From: Janibacter limosus
GTDB taxonomy: Bacteria; Actinomycetota; Actinomycetes; Actinomycetales; Dermatophilaceae
Assembly (NCBI RefSeq): GCF_004295485.1
Contig: NZ_CP036164.1
Coordinates: 1,178,001-1,242,000, forward strand
Direction: 5' to 3'
Length of the DNA: 64,000 nt
Both the position numbers and the translations under genes were made by a program. A model generated the notes under the pieces. It ran no database searches, had not been told where the DNA came from, and saw only the letters and a program-made list of their open reading frames with translations. Positions 53,840 through 62,362 of the stretch are shown one piece after another (the stretch's first letter is position 1; every line of letters begins with the position of its first letter).

Positions 53840-54711
53840 TGAGTTACCCAACGGTAGGTGAGAGTGGCCACGTCACCTGTGAGGTGTGCGATGGCGACGT
53901 GCGCGGCCATGCGATCCGGGGTGGGTGCGTGGTGGAGCGGTGCGAGCGCTGCGGGCACCTGCGACGCGACCTGGAGCGGTGCCCGGCCGACCACCGTGAC
54001 CTGGCCTACGGCGGGGAGCCCACGCTGGATCGCATCCGGCTCGACCTGACCTATCGCGAGCTGGTCCGCGACGGTGTGCCGGCCCGGGTCTTCGAGGTCG
54101 GCTACGGGGCCGGGTCGATGCTGCGGCGCTTCCTCGACGACGGCGCCGAGGTCGCTGGCGTCGACCCCGACCAGCTCGGCATCGGTGTCGACGAGGTCGT
54201 GCGGGCCCGGGGGGACCTGCGGGTCGGGGGGATCGAGCACGCCTCCCGGCTCCCCGGCGACCAGGACCTCGTCTACGGCATCCACGTCCTCGAGCACGTC
54301 GTCGACCCGCACCTGGCGCTGCGCTCGTCATGGGAGCTGCTGCGCCCCGGGGGACGGGCCAGCTTCATCACGCCGGCGGGTGACAGCACGGGCGTCGAGC
54401 GCTACGGCGCCGCCTGGTGGATGCTCGAGGACCCGACCCACGTCCGGTTCTTCTCCGCGGACTCTCTGGCCCGGGCGGCCGCGAAGGCCGGATTCGTCGA
54501 CATCCGGGTCCGCCGGCTGCTCCTCGACAGCCTGAGCGTCGACGCCGCCAGCCTGGCGAGGGCGGTGCGTCCCGGGCCGCGGCCCCGCGGCGTGCTCGGC
54601 TCCCGGCCGGTCCTCGCGGCCGCGGTCGCGAGCGTCCCCGTCGTCGTCGGGCAGCGCCTCGTCTCGCCACGCAGCCGCCCGACCCTCCAGCTGATCGCGC
54701 GTCGTCCATGA
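53839..54711 (+). CDS. Class I methyltransferase with N-terminal zinc ribbon
   Basis: This protein of 290 residues starts with a four-cysteine ribbon, CEVCDGD and ERCERCGHLRRDL, then a Methyltransf_23-like domain: ARVFEVGYGAGSMLRRFLDDGAEVAGVD as the SAM loop, LVYGIHVLEHVVDPHLAL, and LLRPGGRASFITP. Ribbon-plus-methyltransferase proteins are frequent in glycan and nucleotide-sugar clusters as sugar C- or O-methyltransferases. The GTG start follows a -10 box directly. The next methyltransferase begins 7 nt after its stop. Confidence 0.85.
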   Translation: MSYPTVGESGHVTCEVCDGDVRGHAIRGGCVVERCERCGHLRRDLERCPADHRDLAYGGEPTLDRIRLDLTYRELVRDGVPARVFEVGYGAGSMLRRFLDDGAEVAGVDPDQLGIGVDEVVRARGDLRVGGIEHASRLPGDQDLVYGIHVLEHVVDPHLALRSSWELLRPGGRASFITPAGDSTGVERYGAAWWMLEDPTHVRFFSADSLARAAAKAGFVDIRVRRLLLDSLSVDAASLARAVRPGPRPRGVLGSRPVLAAAVASVPVVVGQRLVSPRSRPTLQLIARRP

Positions 54712-54718
54712 TGGAGTC

Positions 54719-55447
54719 GTGCCGATGACCTCCAGTGAGCCGACGCCTCGCGGTCTGCGCCGCTCGGTGCGTCTCTTCCGCTCCTTCCTCGTCGAGCAGA
54801 GCGACCCGCACCGCTTCTACTCCGAGCTGGCTGCCGACTCGATCGCCCTCCTGCAGGAGCACGCCCCGCTCGAGGGCCGCACCGTGCTCGACGTCGGGGC
54901 GGGTCCGAGCGAGTTCGCCCGGGCCTTCCGCGCTGCCGGCGCCCACTACGTGCCCGTCGACCACGACGCGAGCGTCTCGTCCGTGCGCGACGGGGGAGTG
55001 GTGGGCGATGCCCTGCGCCTGCCCGTGGCCGACGGCAGTGTCGACATCGTCTTCTCGAGCAACATGTGGGAGCACGTCCCCGACCCCGAGGCCGTGGCCG
55101 ACGAGCTGCTGCGGGCGACCCGACCCGGCGGGCTGGTCTTCCTCTCCTACACCAACTGGCTCTCGCCCTGGGGTGGTCACGAGACCTCGCCGTGGCACTG
55201 GCTGGGCGGCGAGCGGGCGATCGCACGCTACGAGCGCAAGCACGGGCACCCGCCCAAGAACAGGGTCGGCGACACCCTGCACCGGGTGAGCGTGCGGCAG
55301 GGGCTGGACTGGGCGCACCGGGCGGACGCCGACGTGCTCGCGGCCCGCCCGCGCTACCTCCCCGACGCCGCCGCCCACATCCTGCGAGTGCCCGGCGTAC
55401 GCGAGGTCGTCACCTGGAACCTCCTGCTCATCCTGCGTCGGCGATGA
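54719..55447 (+). CDS. Class I SAM-dependent methyltransferase (Methyltransf_11 type)
   Basis: This 242-residue protein has LEGRTVLDVGAGPSEFARAFRAAG as the SAM loop, VPVDHDAS, ADGSVDIVFSSNMWEHVPDPEAVADEL and RPGGLVFLSYTNWLSPWGGHE. The WEHVPDP motif is typical of the Methyltransf_11 group. The start may be GTG 54719 or ATG 54725; GGAG about 9 nt upstream suits the latter. It overlaps the second AftD-like gene by 4 nt (ATGA), so its product probably acts in the same glycan pathway. Confidence 0.85.
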   Translation: MPMTSSEPTPRGLRRSVRLFRSFLVEQSDPHRFYSELAADSIALLQEHAPLEGRTVLDVGAGPSEFARAFRAAGAHYVPVDHDASVSSVRDGGVVGDALRLPVADGSVDIVFSSNMWEHVPDPEAVADELLRATRPGGLVFLSYTNWLSPWGGHETSPWHWLGGERAIARYERKHGHPPKNRVGDTLHRVSVRQGLDWAHRADADVLAARPRYLPDAAAHILRVPGVREVVTWNLLLILRRR

Positions 55448-58400
55448 CCGAAGGGAGCGACCCCGGCGCGGTCGACGCCGCCAGGGCGCGCCTGCAGCGG
55501 GTCGTCGCGGCCCTGCTCGTCGCCGTGGTCCCGTGGCTCGTGGCCCCGGGCATGCTCGAGCCCGACACCAAGAGCGACCTCGTCATCTCGCCGGGCCGCT
55601 TCCTGGGCCGGGCCCTGTGGGCGTGGAACGACCACACCGGCATCGGCGAGCTGCAGAACCAGGCCTACGGCTACCTCTGGCCGATGGGTCCCCTCTTCTG
55701 GGCGGGCGATGCCGTGGGCGCGCCGGGATGGGTGACCCAGCGCGTCTGGTGGACCCTGATCCTCGTCGTGTCCTTCGTCGGTGCAGAGCGGCTGGCCCGG
55801 CGGGTGGGTGGACTCCCCACGGTCCCCGCCCTCGTCGTCGGCGCGGTCTTCGCGCTGTCCCCGCGGGTGCTCACCGTGCTCTCCGAGATCTCGGTGGAGG
55901 TGTGGCCGCAGGCGCTCGCCCCGTGGCTGGTCCTGCTCGCCGCGAAGGGGGTGGCCCCCGATGCCCCTCCTGCCGCACGACGGCGGATGGCCGTGGGGAC
56001 CGGCCTGCTGGCCGCCTCCCTCGGCGGCGTCAACGCCACGGTCTCCCTGGTGGCCCTGGTCCCGGCGGCGGCCTGGATCCTGCTGGCTCCCGGCGGGCGC
56101 CGCCGCTGGCGCGCCCTGCTGTGGTGGTGCGGGGGAGCAGCCCTCGGCTCCGCATGGTGGCTCGGTCCGCTTCTCGTCCTCGGCCGGTACTCCTACCCCT
56201 TCCTCGACCACATCGAGCTCGCGTCGACGACGACCGCGGTCGCGTCCGTCACCAATGTGCTGCGGGGCGCCAACCACTGGATCGCCTACATCCTCACGGC
56301 GGGTGACCACCCCACCTGGCAGAGCGGCTGGCTGCTGGCCCAGTCGGTGACCGGGATCATCGCGACGACGGTGCTGGCGGGCCTCGGCCTCGCCGGTCTG
56401 GTCCGTCGCCGATCGGGCGATGACGACACCGGCGAGGACCCCGCGTCGACGACCGGTCGCCACCTCACCCGGTGGGCGCTCGCTCTCGTCCTCGTCGGGG
56501 TGGTCGCCATGGCGGTGGGCCGCTCCGGGTCGGCCTCCGGTCCCTTGGCGACGACGGTCCAGGGCTGGCTCGACGGGCCTCTCGCCCCCTTCCGCAATGT
56601 CCACAAGGCCGACCTGCTCATCCGGCTGCCCGTGGCGATCGGCGTCGGGTTGATCGCGCACTGGGCCACCCGGGTCGAGCGTGGTGCCGGGCCGCTCGCC
56701 CGCCAGGTCGTCGTCATCGGGACGGTGCTGGCCCTGGTCGGCTCGCTGGCCCCGCTGTGGGCCTCGCGGGTGGGCGATGCGTGGGCCGCCGACGGGGTGC
56801 CGACCGCCTGGCAGGAGATTGCCGCCGACGTCGACGCGATGGCCGCGACCGATGGGGGCACGACGCTGGTCCTGCCGGGGGCGCGCAGCGCTGACTTCAC
56901 CTGGGGCCGGCTCACCGACGAGCCGCTGACGGCCCTCGCCGCCTCACCGGTCCTGGTCCGGGCGGCCGCTCCGCTCGGGCACCCTGGGGCCACCCGCATC
57001 CTCGACCGCGTCGACGACCTCACCGCGACCGGTCGCAGCCAGCCGGCACTCGCGCAGGGCCTGCGGCGGCTCGGCGTCTCCCGGGTCGTCGTCAGGGGAG
57101 GCCTCGACCCCGATGTCGGCGCCGTGGACCCCGTCCGGGTGGCAGCGACCTTCACCGCGAGCCCCGGGGTGAGTCTCGCCCGGTCGGTCGGGGAGGGGTC
57201 CGACCGGATCAGCGTGTGGCGGCTCGACGAGCCGGCCACCCCGGTCTCGCTCGTCCCCAGCGCCGCGATGGTCGACGTGGCGGGCGCCCCCGAGGCGTGG
57301 TTCGCGCTCGTCGCGGCCGGGCTGCTGGACCCCGACGCCCTGACCACGCAGGCCGACGGCGCGCACGCCGACGTCCGGTCCGACACCCTGCGGTGGCAGG
57401 CACTGAACTCCGGCCGCCCTGCGGCACGCGGCCACGGCCCGACCCTGCCGGCTGACGACGAGCGACCGGCAGTCGTGGGGACCCGCGACCTGGCCCCGGG
57501 CGGCCAGCCGGTGGGCAGGACGACCCGCTTCTACGCGGGCCTGGACGCGCTGCGCGTCACCTCCAGCGCCGCCGACCCCTTCGCCGCCGACTGGCGCGGG
57601 GCGGGCAGCGGTCCAGCAGCGATGGTCGACGGTGACCCACGCACCGCGTGGCTGAGCGGCGACGGATCACCCACCCAGACCGTCACAGTGGACCTGCCCG
57701 ACGGCAGCCGGCCGGACGCGCTGCTCGTCCACGCGGCGTGGGGCAGCGACATCGCCCCCGTCGTCGGGGCGGAGGTCGCTGGGAGCACCGGACACCGCCT
57801 GCCGGGGTCGACGACCTGGCGGGTGCCGCTCGACGGCCGGGAGCGGCGGAGCCTGACCGTCTCGCTCACCGGCGACACCGGCCCTGCTGGCACCGCCCAG
57901 CAGCCGCTGGGGGTGCGCGAGCTCGAGCTCGAGGGCGGGCCACGGATGTCGACGGGCCTCAGCGTCCCGGAGGGCCCCGGTCCGGTGCTCCTCACGAGGG
58001 ACCCCCGGGGCGCGGTGCTCCCCGAGATGGGTGAGGACCCGCCGGACCTCGTGCGCAGCGTCGGCCCCCTGCCGCAGACGCAGGTCTCCGCGACCGTCCG
58101 GGCGCGCGCGGACGAGTCGGGCCAGGCAGTCGTCGCTGCTCCCTGGAGCCTGGCCGGCAGCACCCTGCCCGATGGGTCCCAACCCGCCGACGGACTCACC
58201 TCCTGGCCGGTGGCCGCGATCGACGGTGACCCCGCGACGCGCTGGCGCCCCTCCGCGCGCACCGCCGAACCCACCCTCGCCGTCGACCTCGGCGCCGAGC
58301 GGCAGGTCAGCACCATCACCCTCGACCGGCCGTCGGGGTCGGTGACCGTGGCGACGGACTCGGGACGCTACGTGCTGCCGAGCGGGACGACCCTGCAGAT

Positions 58401-59565
58401 CCCCGAGCAGCGCACCCGGTCCCTGTCGCTGACCTTCACCCGACCGCCGGGTCGGGCCTCGTGGGCCGCGCCGGAGGTGGGCATCGCCGGACTCTCCGGC
58501 CCGACGGGGCAGCTCACCCTGCCGTGCACCGAGGCGGGCGCCGTCGGTCGGGCCGACGGGCGGATCGGTCTGTCCCTCACCGCCTCGCGCCGCGCCCTCA
58601 TCGCCGGCGACCCGGTCGCGGCGACGGCATGCGGCGACCTCCCGGCCGGAGACGGCGAGATCAGCGCGCTCGCCGCCCCCGGACTCCTGCCGCAGACCGT
58701 CTCGCTCGTCCCGACGGGGTGGACCCGCACCGACGTCGCCCCGGAGCGCACGGTGACCAGTCGCCGCGACCACGTCGGCCGCTGGGTCTTCGAGGTCGGC
58801 CCCGGCACGCGGTCGGTGCTGGCCCTGAGCCAGGGCGCCAACGCCGGGTGGCGGGCCACCGACGACCAGGGGCACCGGCTGGAGCCCGTGACCGTGGACG
58901 GGTGGCGCCAGGCCTTCGTCGTCCCGACCGGCAGCACGACGAAGGTCGTGGTGGACTTCGCGCCCAACGGGCAGCACCGGCTCGCGCTCGCGGCCGGGGC
59001 GGCCCTGGTCGCGGTCCTGCTCCTGTGGGCCCTGCTCGAGATGGTCCTGCGACGCCGGGACGCCGCGCGCGACGCGGACGCCGCGCGCGACGCGGACGCC
59101 GCGCGCGACGTGGACGCCGTAACCGATGACGCTCGTGCCGAGGACGCCCCGGTCGTCGCCCCGATCGTGGGCCCGGCCGACATCCCGGGCACCCCTGCCG
59201 CGACGAAGGACGCGGACCGGAGCGCCCCGGTCCTGCTGACCGTGCTCACCGCGGTGCTGGTCGCCGCCCTCGTCGGGCTGCTCGTGGCCGGTCCCGTGGG
59301 GATGATGGCGTCGGTGATCGGGGCGCTGGTGCCCGTGCGCCGCCGCGCTCTCTGGGTCGCCCTGGTCCTGTCCGGAGCGGGGGTCGCGCTGGCCGTGCTC
59401 GGGGTGGCCGAGCGTCAGTCCACCGGGTCGCTCGTCTCGCAGCTGCTCGGGGCGCTCACCCTCGGTCTGCTGGTTGCGGCGTTGGTGCGACCGTGGCGCG
59501 GTGGGCGCGATCGAGCACCGGACGCTCCACCAGCATCCACGACAGGTGCCCCAGACCCACGCTGA
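55444..59565 (+). CDS. AftD-like arabinofuranosyltransferase-family membrane protein, paralogue 2
   Basis: This 1373-residue protein carries the AftD/DUF3367 signature after the first helix: EPDTKSDLVISPGRFLGRAL and LQNQAYGYLWPMGPLFW. About eleven membrane segments form the GT-C core. The extracytoplasmic part has two discoidin-like domains, near residues 725 (MVDGDPRTAW) and 924 (AIDGDPATRW), for glycan binding. A C-terminal QGANAGWRA/DGWRQAF region shared with paralogue 1 and two last helices end the protein. A tandem AARDAD repeat lies at 59062-59115. It probably adds a pentose or other sugar from a decaprenyl donor. Its 3' end overlaps the convergent acyltransferase by 110 nt. Confidence 0.85.
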   Translation: MTEGSDPGAVDAARARLQRVVAALLVAVVPWLVAPGMLEPDTKSDLVISPGRFLGRALWAWNDHTGIGELQNQAYGYLWPMGPLFWAGDAVGAPGWVTQRVWWTLILVVSFVGAERLARRVGGLPTVPALVVGAVFALSPRVLTVLSEISVEVWPQALAPWLVLLAAKGVAPDAPPAARRRMAVGTGLLAASLGGVNATVSLVALVPAAAWILLAPGGRRRWRALLWWCGGAALGSAWWLGPLLVLGRYSYPFLDHIELASTTTAVASVTNVLRGANHWIAYILTAGDHPTWQSGWLLAQSVTGIIATTVLAGLGLAGLVRRRSGDDDTGEDPASTTGRHLTRWALALVLVGVVAMAVGRSGSASGPLATTVQGWLDGPLAPFRNVHKADLLIRLPVAIGVGLIAHWATRVERGAGPLARQVVVIGTVLALVGSLAPLWASRVGDAWAADGVPTAWQEIAADVDAMAATDGGTTLVLPGARSADFTWGRLTDEPLTALAASPVLVRAAAPLGHPGATRILDRVDDLTATGRSQPALAQGLRRLGVSRVVVRGGLDPDVGAVDPVRVAATFTASPGVSLARSVGEGSDRISVWRLDEPATPVSLVPSAAMVDVAGAPEAWFALVAAGLLDPDALTTQADGAHADVRSDTLRWQALNSGRPAARGHGPTLPADDERPAVVGTRDLAPGGQPVGRTTRFYAGLDALRVTSSAADPFAADWRGAGSGPAAMVDGDPRTAWLSGDGSPTQTVTVDLPDGSRPDALLVHAAWGSDIAPVVGAEVAGSTGHRLPGSTTWRVPLDGRERRSLTVSLTGDTGPAGTAQQPLGVRELELEGGPRMSTGLSVPEGPGPVLLTRDPRGAVLPEMGEDPPDLVRSVGPLPQTQVSATVRARADESGQAVVAAPWSLAGSTLPDGSQPADGLTSWPVAAIDGDPATRWRPSARTAEPTLAVDLGAERQVSTITLDRPSGSVTVATDSGRYVLPSGTTLQIPEQRTRSLSLTFTRPPGRASWAAPEVGIAGLSGPTGQLTLPCTEAGAVGRADGRIGLSLTASRRALIAGDPVAATACGDLPAGDGEISALAAPGLLPQTVSLVPTGWTRTDVAPERTVTSRRDHVGRWVFEVGPGTRSVLALSQGANAGWRATDDQGHRLEPVTVDGWRQAFVVPTGSTTKVVVDFAPNGQHRLALAAGAALVAVLLLWALLEMVLRRRDAARDADAARDADAARDVDAVTDDARAEDAPVVAPIVGPADIPGTPAATKDADRSAPVLLTVLTAVLVAALVGLLVAGPVGMMASVIGALVPVRRRALWVALVLSGAGVALAVLGVAERQSTGSLVSQLLGALTLGLLVAALVRPWRGGRDRAPDAPPASTTGAPDPR
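59062..59115 (+). repeat. Three 18-bp tandem repeats inside the AftD-like gene
   Basis: The unit GCCGCGCGCGACGCGGAC occurs at 59062, 59080 and 59098 (the last with one change) and encodes AARDAD, AARDAD, AARDVD in the cytoplasmic linker between the last two membrane helices. In-frame slippage here would alter only linker length. Confidence 0.85.
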
Positions 59566-60673
59566 CGATCGTCACGAGGAGCAGGGTCGGGGCGAAGGGA
59601 GCGGCGAAGAGTCGCAGGTCCAGGGCCGCGAAGACCACCTGCAGGACGAGGACGTGCCAGAGGAAGACGGCGTAGGAGATGTTGCCGAGCCAGCGCAGGG
59701 CTCCCGCCACGGGGGAGGCCGTGAGGCTCTCGGTGAGGCCGCGAGAGGTGCCGGCGAGCAGCAGGCTGGCAGCGACCACGCCGTACAGGACCTCGGCGGC
59801 CAGGGCCTGCGCGGGTGTGGAGGCCTCGACCCCTCTCGGACCGGCGATGGGTGTCGAGGCGATGACCCACGCGACGATCGCCAGCAGCACAAGGGTCCCG
59901 GGGCTGGTCCGCAGCACCGCGAGCGCCGGCCGCGGCGTCACCTCGATGCCCGCTCGCTCGGCCTCGACCAGCACCGTCGCCGCCGTGCCGATCGCGAACC
60001 AGGCCGCGTGCCCCGCGGCGCTGGTCGCGATCACGCCCGCCCACTGGGGGTCGGGCACGAGGGCCGAGGCTGCCTGCGCGCACAGCCCGCCGACGGCGAC
60101 CACGGCGCACAGCACGAGCATCCGGCGCGCCCGGGCGACGGGCGTGTCGGCACGCACGAGCGGTGCCACGAGGAGCGCGACGACGGGCAGCAGGACGTAG
60201 AAGGTGATCTCGGTGGTCAGGCTCCAGGTCTGGGTGAAGGACTGGAAGGTGCGACCCGTGAAGCCCTGGCCCACCACGAGGTGCACGAGCACGGTCGGCA
60301 GGTCCAGCACGCTGCCGGCCGCACCCCCCAGGGCGGCAGCCACCGCGACGACCGCTGCGAGGGCCAGCAGGTAGGCGGGGAGGATGCGCGCCGCGCGACG
60401 CACGAGGTATCTCCCGGCCGACCACGGTGCCCGGTCGCCCAGCCCCCGACGGACGAAGGGAGTGGACAGCAGGAAGGCGGAGAGGGCGAAGAAGACGGCG
60501 ACCCCGAGCTCGCCGCGCACGGCCAGGCCGCCGACGGTTCCGTGCGCCCCCGCCCCGGTCCAGAAGGCGACGTGCGAGAGCAGGACGAGCCATGCCGCCA
60601 CCGCACGGAGCAGGTCGAGCCCGAGGATGCGCCCCGGACGTTGCGTCGCGGTACTGATGTCGTCGCCTACCAT
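59456..60673 (-). CDS. Acyltransferase-3 membrane protein
   Basis: This 405-residue protein with about ten membrane segments has the family motifs RILGLDLLRAVAAWLVLLSHV, GELGVAVFFALSAFLLSTPF and FTQTWSLTTEITFYVLLPVV. There is no SGNH domain. Such proteins acylate exported sugars. ATG 60673 gives the standard N-terminus; a longer frame would extend through the divergent promoter region. The last 36 codons overlap the end of the second AftD-like gene on the other strand. Confidence 0.9.
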   Translation of the reverse strand: MVGDDISTATQRPGRILGLDLLRAVAAWLVLLSHVAFWTGAGAHGTVGGLAVRGELGVAVFFALSAFLLSTPFVRRGLGDRAPWSAGRYLVRRAARILPAYLLALAAVVAVAAALGGAAGSVLDLPTVLVHLVVGQGFTGRTFQSFTQTWSLTTEITFYVLLPVVALLVAPLVRADTPVARARRMLVLCAVVAVGGLCAQAASALVPDPQWAGVIATSAAGHAAWFAIGTAATVLVEAERAGIEVTPRPALAVLRTSPGTLVLLAIVAWVIASTPIAGPRGVEASTPAQALAAEVLYGVVAASLLLAGTSRGLTESLTASPVAGALRWLGNISYAVFLWHVLVLQVVFAALDLRLFAAPFAPTLLLVTIVSVGLGHLSWMLVERPVLDRAHRATVAPTPQPADRG

Positions 60674-60713
60674 TCGGTAATAATCGCCGATCTTCACTCT
60701 GGGGAGGACCTCC

Positions 60714-61757
60714 ATGACCGTGCGTCCAGTGCTGCGCGCTCGCGCACCCCTGCGGGTCAGTTTCGCTGGTGGGGGCACAGATGTCGCCCCCTTCCCCCAA
60801 CGCGAAGGGGGAGCCGTCCTCAGCGCGACGATCGGCAGCTACGCCTACGCGACCCTCCGGCCGCGCTCCGACGGTCACATCACCGTCGAGTCGCACGACT
60901 ACGGGACCTCGATCGGGTACGACGTGGGGACGCCTCTCGTGCTCGACGGGACCCTCGACCTGCCCAAGGCCGCCATCGCCCGGATCATGACGCTCGAGGG
61001 GGCCATCCGCTCCGACGGGTTCGACCTCTTCCTGCACACCAATGCCCCTCCGGGCTCCGGGCTGGGCAGCTCGAGCGCCGTCATGGTCGCGGTCATCGAC
61101 CTCGTCGCCCGACACTGCGGCCTGGACCTGGGTCCGCACGAGATCGCCGAGCTCGCCTACCGCCTCGAGCGCGAGGACCTGCAGATCCCCGGCGGCTACC
61201 AGGACCAGTACGCGGCCGCCTTCGGCGGGTTCAACTTCATGGAGTTCCGGCAGGACGGCGAGGTCGTCGTCAACCCGCTGCGGGTCCGCCCCGACACCGT
61301 CCACGAGCTCGAGCACAACATGCTGCTCGCCTACACGGGCCGCACCCGCGTGAGCGACCACATCATCGAGGACCAGGTCACCCGCTACGAGACGGGCAAC
61401 GAGGACGCCGTGGCGGGCCTGCGCGCCCAGCGCGACCTCGCCGACGCCATGCGCGTGGCCCTGCTGCGCGGCAAGGTCGACGAGATCGGCCACCTGCTGG
61501 GGCAGGCGTGGCAGCAGAAGCAGAGGATGTCCTCGCGCATCACCACGCCGCTCATCGCCGAGGCCGTGGAGACCGCCCTCGGGTGCGGCGCCTTCGGTGG
61601 CAAGGTGACGGGTGCCGGCGGTGGCGGGCACATGATCTTCATCTGCGAGTTCGAGAAGCGCCACTTCGTGGCCGACGAGCTCATCCGCCTGGGGCTGTCG
61701 GTCTCGGAGTTCACCTTCACCAAGCACGGCGTCACGACCTGGAAGGGCCAGCAATGA
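60714..61757 (+). CDS. hddA: GHMP kinase, D-glycero-alpha-D-manno-heptose-7-phosphate kinase type
   Basis: This 347-residue GHMP kinase has APLRVSFAGGGTDVAPF at the N-terminus, the ATP loop PPGSGLGSSSAVMVAVIDL (about residues 112-130), and the C-terminal GGKVTGAGGGGHMIF. The N-terminal FAGGGTD is typical of HddA and fucose/heptose kinases. It would phosphorylate heptose 7-phosphate at C1. The ribosome site GGGGAGGA lies 5 nt before the ATG. The stop overlaps gmhA (ATGA), and the gmhA/gmhB neighbours support the heptose assignment. It diverges from the acyltransferase with an AT-rich intergenic segment (GGTAATAATCG). Confidence 0.88.
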   Translation: MTVRPVLRARAPLRVSFAGGGTDVAPFPQREGGAVLSATIGSYAYATLRPRSDGHITVESHDYGTSIGYDVGTPLVLDGTLDLPKAAIARIMTLEGAIRSDGFDLFLHTNAPPGSGLGSSSAVMVAVIDLVARHCGLDLGPHEIAELAYRLEREDLQIPGGYQDQYAAAFGGFNFMEFRQDGEVVVNPLRVRPDTVHELEHNMLLAYTGRTRVSDHIIEDQVTRYETGNEDAVAGLRAQRDLADAMRVALLRGKVDEIGHLLGQAWQQKQRMSSRITTPLIAEAVETALGCGAFGGKVTGAGGGGHMIFICEFEKRHFVADELIRLGLSVSEFTFTKHGVTTWKGQQ

Positions 61758-62362
61758 CATCCACCGAGACGCGGTCCGGCCTCGTGGCCCGGCAGCTCGA
61801 TGCCGGGATCGCCGCCTGGGCAGACCTCGCCGAGCAGGTCGCCGCACCCGCGACGCGCGCGGCCGTCGAGGCGGCCGGCGAGGCGGTCCTCGAGGCGCTG
61901 CGCGCGGGCGGGACCCTGCTCGTCGCGGGCAACGGCGGCTCGGCGGCCATCGCCAGCCACGTGGCCGCAGAGTTCCTCGGCAAGTGCATCCACGACCGCC
62001 ACCCCCTTCCCGCCATCAGCCTTGCCGAGTCGCACTCGTCGCTCACCGCGATCGGCAACGACTACGGCTTCGACCAGGTCTTCCTGCGCGGCGTGCAGGC
62101 CTTCGCCCGGCCCGGGGACGTCCTGCTCACGATGTCGACCTCGGGCACGAGCCCCAATGTCGTCGCAGCGCTGGCCGAGGCCCGTCGACGCGGCGTGCGC
62201 ACCATCCTCATGACCGGCGCGAAGGGGGCCGGCCAGGGCGATCTGGCCGACCACCTGCTGGTCGTGCCGTCCAGCGAGACCCCGCGGATCCAGGAGGTCC
62301 ACATGCTGTGGGCGCACGCCTGGTGCGAGGCGGTCGACCTGGCCATGCAGGACCCGTCCTGA
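61754..62362 (+). CDS. gmhA: Sedoheptulose-7-phosphate isomerase (SIS domain)
   Basis: This 202-residue SIS-domain protein has LLVAGNGGSAAIASHVAAEFLGK, the sugar-phosphate site, then LTAIGNDYGFDQVFLRGVQ and LLTMSTSGTSPNVVAAL, and the C-terminal IQEVHMLWAHAWCEAVD with the catalytic His. These match GmhA, which converts sedoheptulose 7-phosphate to D-glycero-D-manno-heptose 7-phosphate. It is coupled to hddA by a 4-nt overlap and precedes gmhB, giving the isomerase-kinase-phosphatase set. Confidence 0.92.
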   Translation: MTSTETRSGLVARQLDAGIAAWADLAEQVAAPATRAAVEAAGEAVLEALRAGGTLLVAGNGGSAAIASHVAAEFLGKCIHDRHPLPAISLAESHSSLTAIGNDYGFDQVFLRGVQAFARPGDVLLTMSTSGTSPNVVAALAEARRRGVRTILMTGAKGAGQGDLADHLLVVPSSETPRIQEVHMLWAHAWCEAVDLAMQDPS

